Part shown: piece after piece, positions 45,017 to 54,235 of the stretch | Numbering within the stretch: position 1 is the first letter of the stretch | Layout: the number at the start of each line of letters is the position of its first letter | Source of the DNA: Croceicoccus sp. YJ47 | GTDB taxonomy: Bacteria; Pseudomonadota; Alphaproteobacteria; Sphingomonadales; Sphingomonadaceae | Direction: 5' to 3' | NCBI RefSeq assembly: GCF_016745095.1 | Contig: NZ_CP067087.1 | Location: 1,476,501 to 1,540,500, forward strand | Length of the DNA: 64,000 nt | The notes under the pieces: model-generated | What the model saw: only the letters and a program-made list of their open reading frames with translations | The model's database searches: none | What the model was told of the DNA's origin: nothing | Translations under genes and position numbers: made by a program

Positions 45017-45511
45017 GTGCGGGGCGTCGTCATCCTGCTCGTATCGCTTTCCATGCCGCTCGCGTCCGCGGCAGGGTCTGGCGCATCTGCTGCCGAACCG
45101 CCCGGACATGGCCCCGCGCCGCGCGACAGGGACACCGCCGCGAACCGGCGGCTCCCGGTGGAGGGTACGATCCTGTCCGCCTATCATGCGCGGGATGCGG
45201 CCGGTTTGCGCAATCCCGGCGTCACCATCGCGGCCCGTGCCTCCGCCCCGGTGATCGCACCGCGGGCCGGCGAAATCGCGTTCGCCGGGCCGTTTCGCGG
45301 CCATGGCATGGTCGTCATCATCCGCCACCCGGCCCGGCTGACCAGCGTGATCGCCGGGCTCGGCGAATTGGCGGTGGTGCCGGGACAGCCGGTGGGTCGG
45401 GGCGCGTTGCTGGGCCGGGCTGGCGGCGATCCGGCGCGCATCTTCTACCAGATTCGCTGTGATGGGAGGCCCATCGATCCGCTGCGCGTTTCAGAAGGCG
45501 AGGACCGGTGA
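45017..45511 (+). CDS. EnvC-like degenerate LytM (M23) protein, short form
   Basis: A 164-residue exported protein with a signal-like N-terminus (VVILLVSLSMPLASAAG) and one LytM-like domain. The zinc-ligand motifs are lost: where active enzymes have HxxxD there is RNPGVTIAA, and where they have HLHxE there is RIFYQI. The fold survives in APRAGEIAFAGPFRGHGMVV and GRPIDPLRV. Catalytically dead LytM domains such as EnvC and NlpD activate amidases; that role is inferred. It lacks the long coiled coil of EnvC. GTG 45017, four bases after the rlmH stop, is the best start. It precedes ctpA. Confidence 0.75.
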   Translation: MRGVVILLVSLSMPLASAAGSGASAAEPPGHGPAPRDRDTAANRRLPVEGTILSAYHARDAAGLRNPGVTIAARASAPVIAPRAGEIAFAGPFRGHGMVVIIRHPARLTSVIAGLGELAVVPGQPVGRGALLGRAGGDPARIFYQIRCDGRPIDPLRVSEGEDR

Positions 45512-45587
45512 AAAAGGCCATCTGGCGTTCAGTCGCAATCGGCTATAGAACGCGCGATCGAAGACAAAGGATTTCGCCATTTCCACG

Positions 45588-46940
45588 ATGACCCGCCCCC
45601 TTTCGCATCGTTTCAAATCCCGCCTGCGCGCAGGGGCGCTGGTGGCGGGGCTCGCGCTTCTGCCCGTGGCGACGGCGGGGCTTGCCGCCGTCGATGGACG
45701 CAGCGCGCCGCAATTCGGCGAATTGATGGCGGTGTACCAACGGATCCAGTCCACCTATGTCGACGAGGTCGATAGCGAAACGCTGATCCGCGGTGCGATC
45801 GACGGCATGCTGGCCAGCCTCGACCCCCATTCGACCTATCTCGATGCGACCGATTTCGAAAACCTGCGCACGCAGACGGAGGGCAGCTATGGCGGGCTCG
45901 GCCTTTCGGTCACGATGGAGGACGGGGTGGTCAAGATCATCGCCCCCACCCGCGGCAGCCCGGCGGACGAGGCGGGGCTGAAAGCCGGCGATTACATCAC
46001 CCATCTCAACGGAAAGCTGGTCTATGGCGGGACGCTGGACGAGGCGGTGGAACAGATGCGCGGCCTGCCCGGCACGGGTATCGAGCTGACCGTGTTCCGC
46101 CCCGGCCGCGATGAACCGTTCGAGGTGGAGATTACCCGCGACATCATCGAATTGCGCCCGGTCGAACATGCGGTCGAAGGGAAGATCGGCATCATCACCG
46201 TCTCTACGTTCAGCGCGAATGTCGGCCGCGAGGTGGAACGCGCGATGGAATCGATCCGGGCGGAGATGGGCGGCGCGCCGGAAGGCATCGTGCTCGACCT
46301 GCGCTCCAACCCCGGCGGGCTGCTGGACGAGGCGATCAGCCTGTCCGACCTGTTCCTCGAAAAAGGGCAGATCGTGTCGCAGCGTGGCCGTTTCGCGCGC
46401 GACAATGAAAGCTATTCCGCACGGTCGGGCGATATTGCGAAGAATATCCCGGTCGTCGTGCTCATCGACGCGGGTTCGGCCTCGGCCTCCGAAATCGTCG
46501 CCGGCGCGTTGCAGGATCACCATCGCGCGCTGATCATGGGCGAGCGCAGCTTCGGCAAGGGCAGCGTGCAGACGCTCGTGCCGCTGTCGAACGACAGCGC
46601 GCTCAAGCTGACGACGGCGCGGTATTACACGCCCTCGGGCCGGTCGGTGCAGGAGGGCGGGATCGCGCCCGATATTCGCGTGCCGCAGATTTCCGACCCC
46701 GATGCCCGCGCCCGTGCCGCGCGGACCGTGCGCGAATCCGACCTGCGCGGCCATCTCATCAACGAGCTGGAGCTGGACGACAAGGAGCTGGAGGCCGATC
46801 TCATGGAGGATCCCCGCTTTCAATTGACGGCGGAGCAGCTCGAAGAGCGCGGCATCGAGGATTTCCAGCTGCATTACGCGATCCAGACGCTGCGCAATAC
46901 GCGGCTCGCCAATGTCCCGGTCAAGCGCCGCAGCAATTGA
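45588..46940 (+). CDS. ctpA: S41-family C-terminal processing protease
   Basis: A 450-residue periplasmic serine protease with an N-terminal signal-like segment (ALVAGLALLPVATAGLAAV). Domain order: helical cap, PDZ domain (VKIIAPTRGSPADEAGLKAGDYI), then the S41 catalytic fold with the Ser in DAGSASASEIVAGAL and Lys in SFGKGSVQT. Family members trim the C-termini of envelope proteins and control peptidoglycan hydrolases. The upstream EnvC-like gene is a frequent neighbour, suggesting a cell-wall role. Confidence 0.93.
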   Translation: MTRPLSHRFKSRLRAGALVAGLALLPVATAGLAAVDGRSAPQFGELMAVYQRIQSTYVDEVDSETLIRGAIDGMLASLDPHSTYLDATDFENLRTQTEGSYGGLGLSVTMEDGVVKIIAPTRGSPADEAGLKAGDYITHLNGKLVYGGTLDEAVEQMRGLPGTGIELTVFRPGRDEPFEVEITRDIIELRPVEHAVEGKIGIITVSTFSANVGREVERAMESIRAEMGGAPEGIVLDLRSNPGGLLDEAISLSDLFLEKGQIVSQRGRFARDNESYSARSGDIAKNIPVVVLIDAGSASASEIVAGALQDHHRALIMGERSFGKGSVQTLVPLSNDSALKLTTARYYTPSGRSVQEGGIAPDIRVPQISDPDARARAARTVRESDLRGHLINELELDDKELEADLMEDPRFQLTAEQLEERGIEDFQLHYAIQTLRNTRLANVPVKRRSN

Positions 46941-46948
46941 GCATCGCC

Positions 46949-47449
46949 ATGCCGCCTCGCCCCGGTCCCCTGCGAAAGGCGCAGGCTATCGTCGCAATCG
47001 TACCTGCGGCGCTGCTGACGGGTGCGTATGTGTCGCAATATGGCTTTGGCCTGTTCCCGTGCGAAATGTGCTGGTGGCAGCGTTACGCGCATTTCGCGGC
47101 GCTGGTGCCGGCGGTGCTGTCCTTTGTCGTGGGCGGCGACATGCGGCCCTGGCTGGTGCGGATCGCCGCGGTGCTGCTGCTTGTCGCGGGGCTGCTCGGC
47201 GGGTTTCACGCGGGCGTCGAATATGGCTGGTGGGAAGGCATGACGAGCTGCGCGATGAATGCCGATACCGGCGGCGGCAACGCGCTCGACGCGATCATGA
47301 ACGCGCCGATCACCCGGTGCGACGTGGCGCCCTGGGACCTGTTCAGAATATCGCTCGCGGGGTGGAATTTCCTCATTTCGACGGGTGCGGCGATCGCCGC
47401 GCTGATCTTTTCGGCACCGCGCGCCGGTTTGCGCGTTGATAGGGCATGA
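46949..47449 (+). CDS. dsbB: Disulfide bond formation protein DsbB family
   Basis: A four-helix inner-membrane protein of about 166 residues. The first periplasmic loop carries FPCEMCWWQ, the CxxC that passes electrons to quinone; the second has single cysteines in TSCAMNA and TRCDVAPW, the pair that oxidises DsbA. Start ATG 46949; a TTG at 46937 overlapping the ctpA stop is also possible. The coq7 gene overlaps its end (ATGA). Confidence 0.9.
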   Translation: MPPRPGPLRKAQAIVAIVPAALLTGAYVSQYGFGLFPCEMCWWQRYAHFAALVPAVLSFVVGGDMRPWLVRIAAVLLLVAGLLGGFHAGVEYGWWEGMTSCAMNADTGGGNALDAIMNAPITRCDVAPWDLFRISLAGWNFLISTGAAIAALIFSAPRAGLRVDRA

Positions 47450-47979
47450 CACAGGCGGTGAAAGACAGGCAGAACGACATCGACGCCATGGTGCGCGTCG
47501 ACCACGCCGGCGAATTCGGCGCCACCCGCATCTATGCCGGGCAGCTCGCCGTGATGGGCGACCGCGCGCCGGGCAGCAATGAAATCGCCGCCATGGCCGC
47601 GCAGGAAGCGGAACATCGCGCCCGCTTCGACGCGCTTCTGATCGAGCGGGGCGTGCGGCCCACGGTTCTGCAACCGTTCTGGGACGTGGCGGGTTTCGCG
47701 CTCGGCGCGGCGACCGCTCTCATCGGGCCGGAGGCGGCGATGGCCTGCACCGCCGCGGTCGAGACCGAGATCGACAAGCATTATTCGGATCAGCTCGACG
47801 CGCTGGGCGACGATGATGCGGAGCTTTCGCAAATCATTCACAAGTTCCGCGACGAAGAGCGCGAGCATCACCAGACCGCGATCGAAAGCGGCGCCGAACG
47901 CGCGCCTGCCTATGCGCTACTCTCGGGCGCAATCCGGCTCGGGTGCAAGGCGGCGATCGCGGTGTCGAAACGCATATGA
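47446..47979 (+). CDS. coq7: Demethoxyubiquinone hydroxylase family protein
   Basis: A 177-residue di-iron protein of the Coq7/UbiF-replacing family, hydroxylating demethoxyubiquinone in ubiquinone synthesis. Di-iron ligand motifs are present: HAGEFGATRIY, AQEAEHRARF, AVETEIDKHY and DEEREHHQ. Length is usual for the alphaproteobacterial short form. Start overlaps the dsbB stop by four bases. Confidence 0.93.
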   Translation: MTQAVKDRQNDIDAMVRVDHAGEFGATRIYAGQLAVMGDRAPGSNEIAAMAAQEAEHRARFDALLIERGVRPTVLQPFWDVAGFALGAATALIGPEAAMACTAAVETEIDKHYSDQLDALGDDDAELSQIIHKFRDEEREHHQTAIESGAERAPAYALLSGAIRLGCKAAIAVSKRI

Positions 47980-48070
47980 CGGCCATGCGGAGAGGCGGGC
48001 TTCACCGCCGGTTCACGCCTTTTGCGGCTGTATGAAGACGAATGAAGACGCGCATGGAGGCGCACGCATT

Positions 48071-48649
48071 ATGACCGGACCTGAGTTTCGCACCCGCTGG
48101 GCAAAAGGCGCCGCGCTTGTCACCGCGATGACGATGGGCGCCTTCGCGATGCCCGCCGCTGCGCAGGATGCGGCTAAACCGACGGTCAACCAGGTCATCG
48201 TCTATGGCGATCAGCCCTGCCCCGAATCGACGGAGCAGGAAATCACCGTCTGCGTCCGGCAGGAAGATCCCTACCGCATCCCCGCCCCGCTGCGACAGTC
48301 GGACAGCCGGCAGAACGAAAGCTGGAACGAGCGCGTGATGGCGAATCGCGACGTCGGCGCGACCGGTGCGCAAAGCTGTTCCACGGTCGGGCCGGGCGGC
48401 TACACCGGTTGTGAAGCGGAGCGGATCAATGAAGCCTATGCCGAGAAGGAAAATGGCTCCGACGTGCGTTTCGGGCAGCTGATCGCCGAAGAACGGGCCC
48501 GCAGGCTCGCCGAAATCGACGAGGATGCGGCGGCGGAACAGGCACGCGTCGAACAGCTCGAGCAGCAATATGAAGCCCGCCTGCGCGCCGAAAGCGAGGC
48601 CGAGGGCGAAACGTCCGGCGAAATGGGCGCGCCGCTCCCCAACCCCTGA
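48071..48649 (+). CDS. Hypothetical secreted protein
   Basis: A 192-residue exported protein: signal peptide ending AMPAAAQD, then NQVIVYGDQPCPESTEQEITVCVRQ, a central part with two further cysteines (AQSCSTVG, TGCEAER) and a Glu/Ala-rich coiled-coil-like C-terminus (EEQLEQQYEARLRAE-like). Four mature-part cysteines suggest two disulfides. Similar proteins occur in sphingomonads; no function known. ATG 48071 lies ten bases after GGAGG; earlier in-frame ATG 48032 would spoil the signal. Confidence 0.75.
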   Translation: MTGPEFRTRWAKGAALVTAMTMGAFAMPAAAQDAAKPTVNQVIVYGDQPCPESTEQEITVCVRQEDPYRIPAPLRQSDSRQNESWNERVMANRDVGATGAQSCSTVGPGGYTGCEAERINEAYAEKENGSDVRFGQLIAEERARRLAEIDEDAAAEQARVEQLEQQYEARLRAESEAEGETSGEMGAPLPNP

Positions 48650-49017
48650 TCGCGCGATTCCGAACGGTGTTGTCGCACGGCTGCGACGAAATTCTCCTTG
48701 CGATATGGGCAATTGCATATAGGAGAGCGGCCATTCCATTGCGGCCCGGAGTGGCCGGACCGCATGGGCCGAACCGTTAGCTTGCGATTCGAAAAAAGGC
48801 GCGACCGGCGCGATGCGGGGGTCGCGTCCGGGCCGACCGGAATGTTTCCGAGGGAAACGGATGCGAACGGTCTGCCTTTCGCGGCCTGGCCCCGATTTCC
48901 ACCGGCGGCAAGCACAGGTTAACCAAGTTCGGCATATTCGCGCCGCTGTGTTAGGGACCGCTCGCCAGTCGCGATTGACGGCGGGCAGGTCGGGGCTTCT
49001 TCGGGAAGGTGTCTCTT
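48650..49017. other. Intergenic region before the type I secretion genes
   Basis: This 368-bp gap has no credible gene. It contains AT-richer patches near 48690-48720 and 48915-48935 that could hold the promoter of the tolC-like gene. I could not place -35 and -10 boxes at proper spacing, and I saw no clear hairpin terminator for the preceding gene. Confidence 0.4.
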
Positions 49018-50409
49018 TTGGTTTCAAAGGCCGAACCGGGTAATCTTTCATGCTCGGTCAGGAAACATGCGTCGCGTTTTGCCGCCGGTCTGAGCCTCGT
49101 GCTCATGGCCGGCGTCGCGCATTCCGCCGCGCAGGATAGCTATGGACCGCCGGTCCCGGCGGACATACGCGCCGCGAACACGGCGATTCCGTTGCCCCCC
49201 GCGGTTCCGGACCGGCTCGGCATGGCCGCGGCGCGCACGGTATCGACCTACCCCGCGATGGACGCGGCGCAGGCGCGGATCCGGGCGAGCGAAGCCGATG
49301 TGGACGCGGCGGAATGGATGCGCTTTCCCAGCGTTTCGGTCGGCGGGCGGATCGGCGACAACGCGCGCAGCGATTTCGCCCCGCAGATACAGATCGAGCA
49401 GCCGATCTGGACCGGCGGGCGCATTACCGGCAATATCGAGCGGGCCGAGGCGGTATCTTCCGTCGCCGATGCACAGCTCGCCGAAACGGCGCAGCAGCTC
49501 GCGATGCAGACGATCAACGCCTATTACGAGGCGGTGCGCGCCACCCGGCGTGAAAAGATCCTCAACGTCAGCCTGGCCGAGCATCAGCGCCTCGTCGAGT
49601 CGATGACGCGCCGGGTCGAGCAGGAAGTCAGCCCGCGCTCCGATCTCGACCTTGCCAAGTCGCGCACGGCGCAGGTCCGTCAGCAGCTCAGCCAGACCAT
49701 CGCGCAGCGGTATACGAGCCTGCAACGGCTCGCGCAGCTCACCGGCAATGCCGATTTCGAGCTGGGGCCGGTCCCCGAATATTCGCGCGCCCTGCACCAC
49801 CCGCCGACCGATTCGGCCGTGCTGCAGGCGCTGACCTGCGATCCGACGCGCCGGCGTTTTGCCGCCGAGGCGCAGGTCGCCGAGGCCGACCGCAAGCTTG
49901 CCAAGGCGCAGATCATGCCGAACGTCGGCGTGCAATTGTCCGATGACGAGATTTACGGCACGCGTTTCGGCGTGGTCGTCACGGCGCAGTCCTCTGGCGG
50001 GCTTGCGCCGTTTGCCGCGGCGCGCGGCGCGGCGCTCCGCGAGCAGGCCAGCCTGTTGCAGATCACCGTGGCCGAACGCGAATTGCGCGAATCCATCCTC
50101 CTCGACGTGGTGGAAAACGCAACGTCCGCCGAAACGATCGAGAGCAGCGACGCCGCCGCGATCGCCACCGACAATGTCACCGAATCCTTCGTGCGGCAGT
50201 TCATCACCGGTAAGCGGACCTGGCTCGACGTGATGAATGCCGTGCGCGAAAGCATGGCGGCGCAGATCACGCTGGTCGATGCGCAGACGACCGCGATGGC
50301 GTCTGCGGCTCGCCTTCTCTTGCGCACATGCGAATGGCGCCCCGACCTCATGGAAACTGGCGACCGCATGGACGCTGCCGATCTCATGGAAGCTGAACGT
50401 GAAGAGTAA
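49018..50409 (+). CDS. TolC-family outer-membrane channel of a type I secretion system
   Basis: A protein of about 463 residues with a signal peptide (AAGLSLVLMAGVAHSAAQD) and the two outer-membrane-efflux halves typical of TolC: long helices (QARIRASEADVDAAEWM, NAYYEAVRATRREKIL, VEQEVSPRSDLDLAKSR) and beta segments (VSVGGRIG, QIQIEQPIWTGGRITG). It should form the trimeric exit channel. TTG 49018 is eight bases from GGGAAGG; GTG 49009 is in frame but too close to that site. The stop overlaps the ABC exporter gene by 11 bp, and the next genes encode its inner-membrane partners. Confidence 0.88.
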   Translation: MVSKAEPGNLSCSVRKHASRFAAGLSLVLMAGVAHSAAQDSYGPPVPADIRAANTAIPLPPAVPDRLGMAAARTVSTYPAMDAAQARIRASEADVDAAEWMRFPSVSVGGRIGDNARSDFAPQIQIEQPIWTGGRITGNIERAEAVSSVADAQLAETAQQLAMQTINAYYEAVRATRREKILNVSLAEHQRLVESMTRRVEQEVSPRSDLDLAKSRTAQVRQQLSQTIAQRYTSLQRLAQLTGNADFELGPVPEYSRALHHPPTDSAVLQALTCDPTRRRFAAEAQVAEADRKLAKAQIMPNVGVQLSDDEIYGTRFGVVVTAQSSGGLAPFAAARGAALREQASLLQITVAERELRESILLDVVENATSAETIESSDAAAIATDNVTESFVRQFITGKRTWLDVMNAVRESMAAQITLVDAQTTAMASAARLLLRTCEWRPDLMETGDRMDAADLMEAEREE

Positions 50410-52735
50410 ACTCAAGCAACTCGTCGAAGTCTTCGCGCGGCAACGTGGGGTGGAATTGCCGCCCGACTGGGACGCGAACACACAGAACGACGAGCCCGAC
50501 GACGCCTCCGCCATCTATGCGCTGGCCGACGCCGCCGGATGGAAGGAGCCGACCGAGGTCACCGGGCGCCCGCGTCCGAACCAGTTTCCGCTGCTCATCC
50601 ATTCGCCGTCGCGCGGGTGGGGCATCGCGGATCAGTGGGAAAGCACCGAGACGCTGCGCGTCTATTCGGGCGAGAAGAACGAACGCTGGGAATATCGCAG
50701 CGGGGTAAGATTCTTCGAACTCGCCCTGCCCCGCTCGGTCGAGCGGGAGGACGTGCCGAGCGCGCTTTCCGTATTCTGGCGCTCGCTTTTGCTGCGCAAG
50801 AAGGTGTTCCTTTCCGCCGTCGTCGCGACGATCGTCATCAATCTCGTCACGCTGGCGACCTCGCTCTACTCGATGCAGGTCTATGACCGCGTCATCCCGC
50901 GCAGTGGTTTTTCCACGCTCTGGGTGCTTACCGCGGGCGTGCTGTTCGCCCTGCTCATCGATTTTGCGCTGCGCACGACGCGCTCGCTCATGATCGAGCG
51001 CGAGGCCGCCAAGATCGACGCCGAGGTGTCGGAATTCTTCTTCGCCCGGGCGCAGGCCGTCCGGCTCGATGCGCGGCCGGGCGGGATCGGCACGATGGCG
51101 GCACAGCTGCGCGGGCTGGAGCAGGTACGCTCGCTGCTCAGCTCGGCCTCGATCTTCCTGATCGCGGATCTGCCCTTTGCGCTGTTCTTCATCTTCGTCA
51201 TCGCCAGCCTTGCCGGCATCGTCGCCATCGTGCCGATCATCAGCTTCCCGGTCGCGCTCATCATGGCGTTCACCATTGCCCGGCTGATCCGCAAGGACAC
51301 GGCCAAGGCGCAGGTCAGCGGCAATCGCAAGAATGGCCTGCTGGTCGAATCGCTCGACGCGGTCGAGACGGTGAAGGCCAATCGCGGCGGGTGGCACATG
51401 CTGTCGCGCTGGAACACGCTCATGGACGAGCTGCAGCTGCATGAAGACCCGGTGAAACGCTGGCAGGCGATCGCCGGCTCGATCTTCAGCAGCCTGCAGC
51501 AGATCGCCTATGTCGCGATCATCGCGCTCGGCGCCATCCAGGTCAGCGATGGCAAGATGACGATGGGCGCGCTGATCGCCTGTGCGATCATTGCCGGCCG
51601 CATCAACGGCCCGCTCGTCAGCCAGCTTCCCAATTTCCTCATTCAGTGGGGCTATGCGCGGTCCTCGCTGTCCATGCTGGACGCGATTCTCGCACTTCCG
51701 CTCGACCGGCCGACGGATATGGAGCCGCTGCGCCCGGAAAAGCTGGACGGGCCGATCCGGCTCGAAAACGTGCAATTCGCCTATGCCGGGGCGCGTTCGG
51801 GGCTGCATATCCCGCATTTGGAGATAAAGCCGGGCGAACGCGTTGCGATCATCGGCGGCATCGGCTCGGGCAAGTCGACGCTGCTGCGCGTGCTTGCCGG
51901 GCTCTATGCGCCGGCGCAGGGTTCGGTGACGATCGGCGGGCTCGACATGCATCACGTCGCGGAGGATATCCTGCGTCAGCATGTCGGATATTTGCCGCAG
52001 GATACGCGCATGCTGAACGGGACGCTGCGCGACAATATCCTGCTCGGCATGGCCAATCCGGGCGATGACGAGCTGATGCGCGTGGCGGGCGATCTCGGCC
52101 TTGCGCCGATGATCGCGGGACACCCGATGGGGCTGGACCTGCCAATTTCCGAAGGCGGGCGCGGGCTTTCGGGGGGGCAGCGCACGCTGTCCGGCCTGAC
52201 CCGGCTGATGCTGGGCAAGCCGCGGGTGATGCTGCTCGACGAGCCGACCTCCAATCTCGACCAGGCGACGGAATCGCGCGTGCTGGGCGCGCTGAAATCC
52301 GGGCTCGACAGTGACAGCACGCTGGTGCTGGTGACGCACCGGCTGCAACTGCTCTCGCTTGTCGACCGCGTGATCGTGGTCACCAACGGACAGGTCCGCC
52401 TCGACGGGCCGCCGAAGGAAGTCCTCGAAAAGCTGCGCGGCAATACGGCCGACAAGAAACAGGTCACGCAGCAAAAGCGTCAGCGCGTCACCGCCACCAA
52501 GACCGGCGAAACGACGGTCGTGCGGCGTTCGCCCGCCGCATCGGGCAATGGCGGCGGCGCGGCCGATACCCCCGCGCCGGATACCCCGGCCCCGGACCGC
52601 GCGGCATCGGGCCACGTCCATGCCGGGCAGAATGCCGGAAACACGGCGCAGGCGGGTGACGACGCATCCGCATCCCCGAAACCGGGCCCATCCGTAAAAC
52701 CCGGCGCAGGCGACACGCCGCCCTCCGGCTACTGA
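50399..52735 (+). CDS. Type I secretion ABC exporter (LapB/HlyB-like) with long low-complexity tail
   Basis: A 778-residue permease-ATPase. Residues 1-115 form a divergent domain in the place of the inactive C39-like domain of LapB/HlyB. The membrane domain (about 125-430) has six hydrophobic segments, and the ATPase has Walker A IGGIGSGKSTLL, Q-loop GYLPQDTRML, signature LSGGQR and Walker B VMLLDEPTS. After the ATPase a tail of roughly 100 residues rich in Pro, Ala, Gly and Thr is unusual for the family. GTG 50399 follows GGAAG and overlaps the tolC-like stop. It powers export of the downstream acidic proteins, by inference. Confidence 0.92.
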   Translation: MKSKLKQLVEVFARQRGVELPPDWDANTQNDEPDDASAIYALADAAGWKEPTEVTGRPRPNQFPLLIHSPSRGWGIADQWESTETLRVYSGEKNERWEYRSGVRFFELALPRSVEREDVPSALSVFWRSLLLRKKVFLSAVVATIVINLVTLATSLYSMQVYDRVIPRSGFSTLWVLTAGVLFALLIDFALRTTRSLMIEREAAKIDAEVSEFFFARAQAVRLDARPGGIGTMAAQLRGLEQVRSLLSSASIFLIADLPFALFFIFVIASLAGIVAIVPIISFPVALIMAFTIARLIRKDTAKAQVSGNRKNGLLVESLDAVETVKANRGGWHMLSRWNTLMDELQLHEDPVKRWQAIAGSIFSSLQQIAYVAIIALGAIQVSDGKMTMGALIACAIIAGRINGPLVSQLPNFLIQWGYARSSLSMLDAILALPLDRPTDMEPLRPEKLDGPIRLENVQFAYAGARSGLHIPHLEIKPGERVAIIGGIGSGKSTLLRVLAGLYAPAQGSVTIGGLDMHHVAEDILRQHVGYLPQDTRMLNGTLRDNILLGMANPGDDELMRVAGDLGLAPMIAGHPMGLDLPISEGGRGLSGGQRTLSGLTRLMLGKPRVMLLDEPTSNLDQATESRVLGALKSGLDSDSTLVLVTHRLQLLSLVDRVIVVTNGQVRLDGPPKEVLEKLRGNTADKKQVTQQKRQRVTATKTGETTVVRRSPAASGNGGGAADTPAPDTPAPDRAASGHVHAGQNAGNTAQAGDDASASPKPGPSVKPGAGDTPPSGY

Positions 52736-52753
52736 GTTTTCTCGAGGATCGAT

Positions 52754-53892
52754 ATGATCAAGCAATCGAATATCATCATCGCCCTCGCGGCGCGGCCGTG
52801 CTGGGCTTTCTTGCGTGGTCGCTCTGGGCCGAGCTCGATCAGATTACCCGCGCGCCGGGCACGGTGGTCCCGTCCGCCCGGACGCAGATCGTGCAGAGTT
52901 CGGAAGGCGGGGTCATCAGCCAGATGCTCGTGCGCGAAGGCGACCGGGTGAAGAAGGGGCAGCTTCTGGTCGTGCTCGACAAGGTGACGCAATCCGCCGC
53001 GGTCGAGGAATCGGTCGCCACGGTCGAGGATCTGCGCACGCAGATGGCCCGGATCGAAGCCGAGCTGTTCGACCGTCCGTTGCGCTTCCCCTCGGACGTG
53101 CGCGATGGCGAGTTCATCGCCAACCAGCGCGCGCTTTATTATCAGCGTCGCCGCGCCCTGCGCGAGGAGCTGAGCAATCTTCAGACCATGCTGCAACTCG
53201 TGCGCGAAGAGCTGGCCATGAACATGCCGCTCGTCGACAGCGGCGACGTCAGCCGGTCCGAGGTCCTGCGCATGCAGCGCACCGTGGCCGATCTGGAGGG
53301 GCAGATCACCAACCGGCGCAACGCCTATCTTCAGGAGCTGCAGACCGAATACGCCCGGATCGAAGGCGAACTCGCCACCGCCGAGCAATCCTTCGCGCAG
53401 CGGCAGCAGGCGTTGCAGCAGACCGAGCTCTACGCACCGACTGACGGCGTGGTCGTGAACGTCAAGTACACCACGATCGGCGCCGTGCTGAAACCCGGCG
53501 ACGAAGTGTTGCAGATCGTGCCGACCGGCGGCGCGCTCATCGTGGAGGCGCGCATTCCGCCCAGCGACATCGCCTTTATCCGCACCGGGCAGCAGGCAGC
53601 GGTCAAGTTCGATGCCTATGACGCATCGATCTACGGTTCGGCGGAGGGCGAGGTGACCTATGTCAGCGCCGACACGCTGACCGAGGAAACGCCCGACGGT
53701 CCGGTCAGCTACTATGCCGCCAATCTGGAGGTCGACACGTCCCGGATGCGGCCGCGCCGTCCCGACGAAGTCATCGCCATTCAACCGGGCATGACCGCGA
53801 CCGCGGAGATTAAAACGGGCGAGACGACGGTATTCCATTATCTCACCAAGCCGATCCTCAAGACGGCGGACGAGGCACTGGAAGAACGATGA
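52754..53892 (+). pseudogene. HlyD-family membrane-fusion protein, frameshifted near its start
   Basis: The periplasmic adaptor of the type I exporter. ATG 52754 follows GAGGA and starts MIKQSNIIIAL, but the frame then turns to nonsense and stops. The rest of the gene is in the +1 frame from about 52789: LGFLAWSLWAELDQITRAPGTVVPS continues the membrane anchor, followed by the biotinyl-lipoyl-like region, coiled coil and TDGVVVNVKYTTIGAVLKPGDEVLQIVPTGG. Removing one base from 52787-52791 rejoins them. Otherwise it has family length (about 378 residues) and order. A true frameshift would block the pathway unless a weak internal GTG at 52798 is used. Confidence 0.88.
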
Positions 53893-53989
53893 TCGACCCG
53901 ATCCCCGGCCTGGCCCATCGCGACGATGCGCCGGCCGGGGGCATTACCTCCACAACGGATCAAGTTCTTTTCCCGCGGGAGAGACGGCG

Positions 53990-54235
53990 ATGACCGCGTG
54001 GCGCGGCGATCTTGCCGCATGTTTCGACAATCTCGACCGGTTGTTCGTATCGCACGCGATGGACGAGGACCGTGCCTTTGAATTGCTCGCACGTTTGCGG
54101 ACAGAAGGAGTCGGCTGGCGGGAGCTGGATGCCGCGGTCCGCGACCTGCTGACCGAGGATGGCTGCACGGTTCAGCACATAGAGTTGCAAATGCGCCACG
54201 TAGAGCCGCGTTTCCGCCCGTGGCTCGCGCCCTGA
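53990..54235 (+). CDS. Small protein of unknown function beside the exporter
   Basis: An 81-residue acidic-to-neutral protein starting at ATG 53990 after GGGAGAG. It is helical (LAACFDNLDRLFVSHAMDEDRAFELL, WRELDAAVRDLLTED) with two cysteines and no signal peptide or membrane segment. It lies between the hlyD-like gene (97 bp) and the acidic substrate genes on the same strand. I do not recognise the family; a role as substrate chaperone or regulator is only a guess. Confidence 0.6.
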   Translation: MTAWRGDLAACFDNLDRLFVSHAMDEDRAFELLARLRTEGVGWRELDAAVRDLLTEDGCTVQHIELQMRHVEPRFRPWLAP

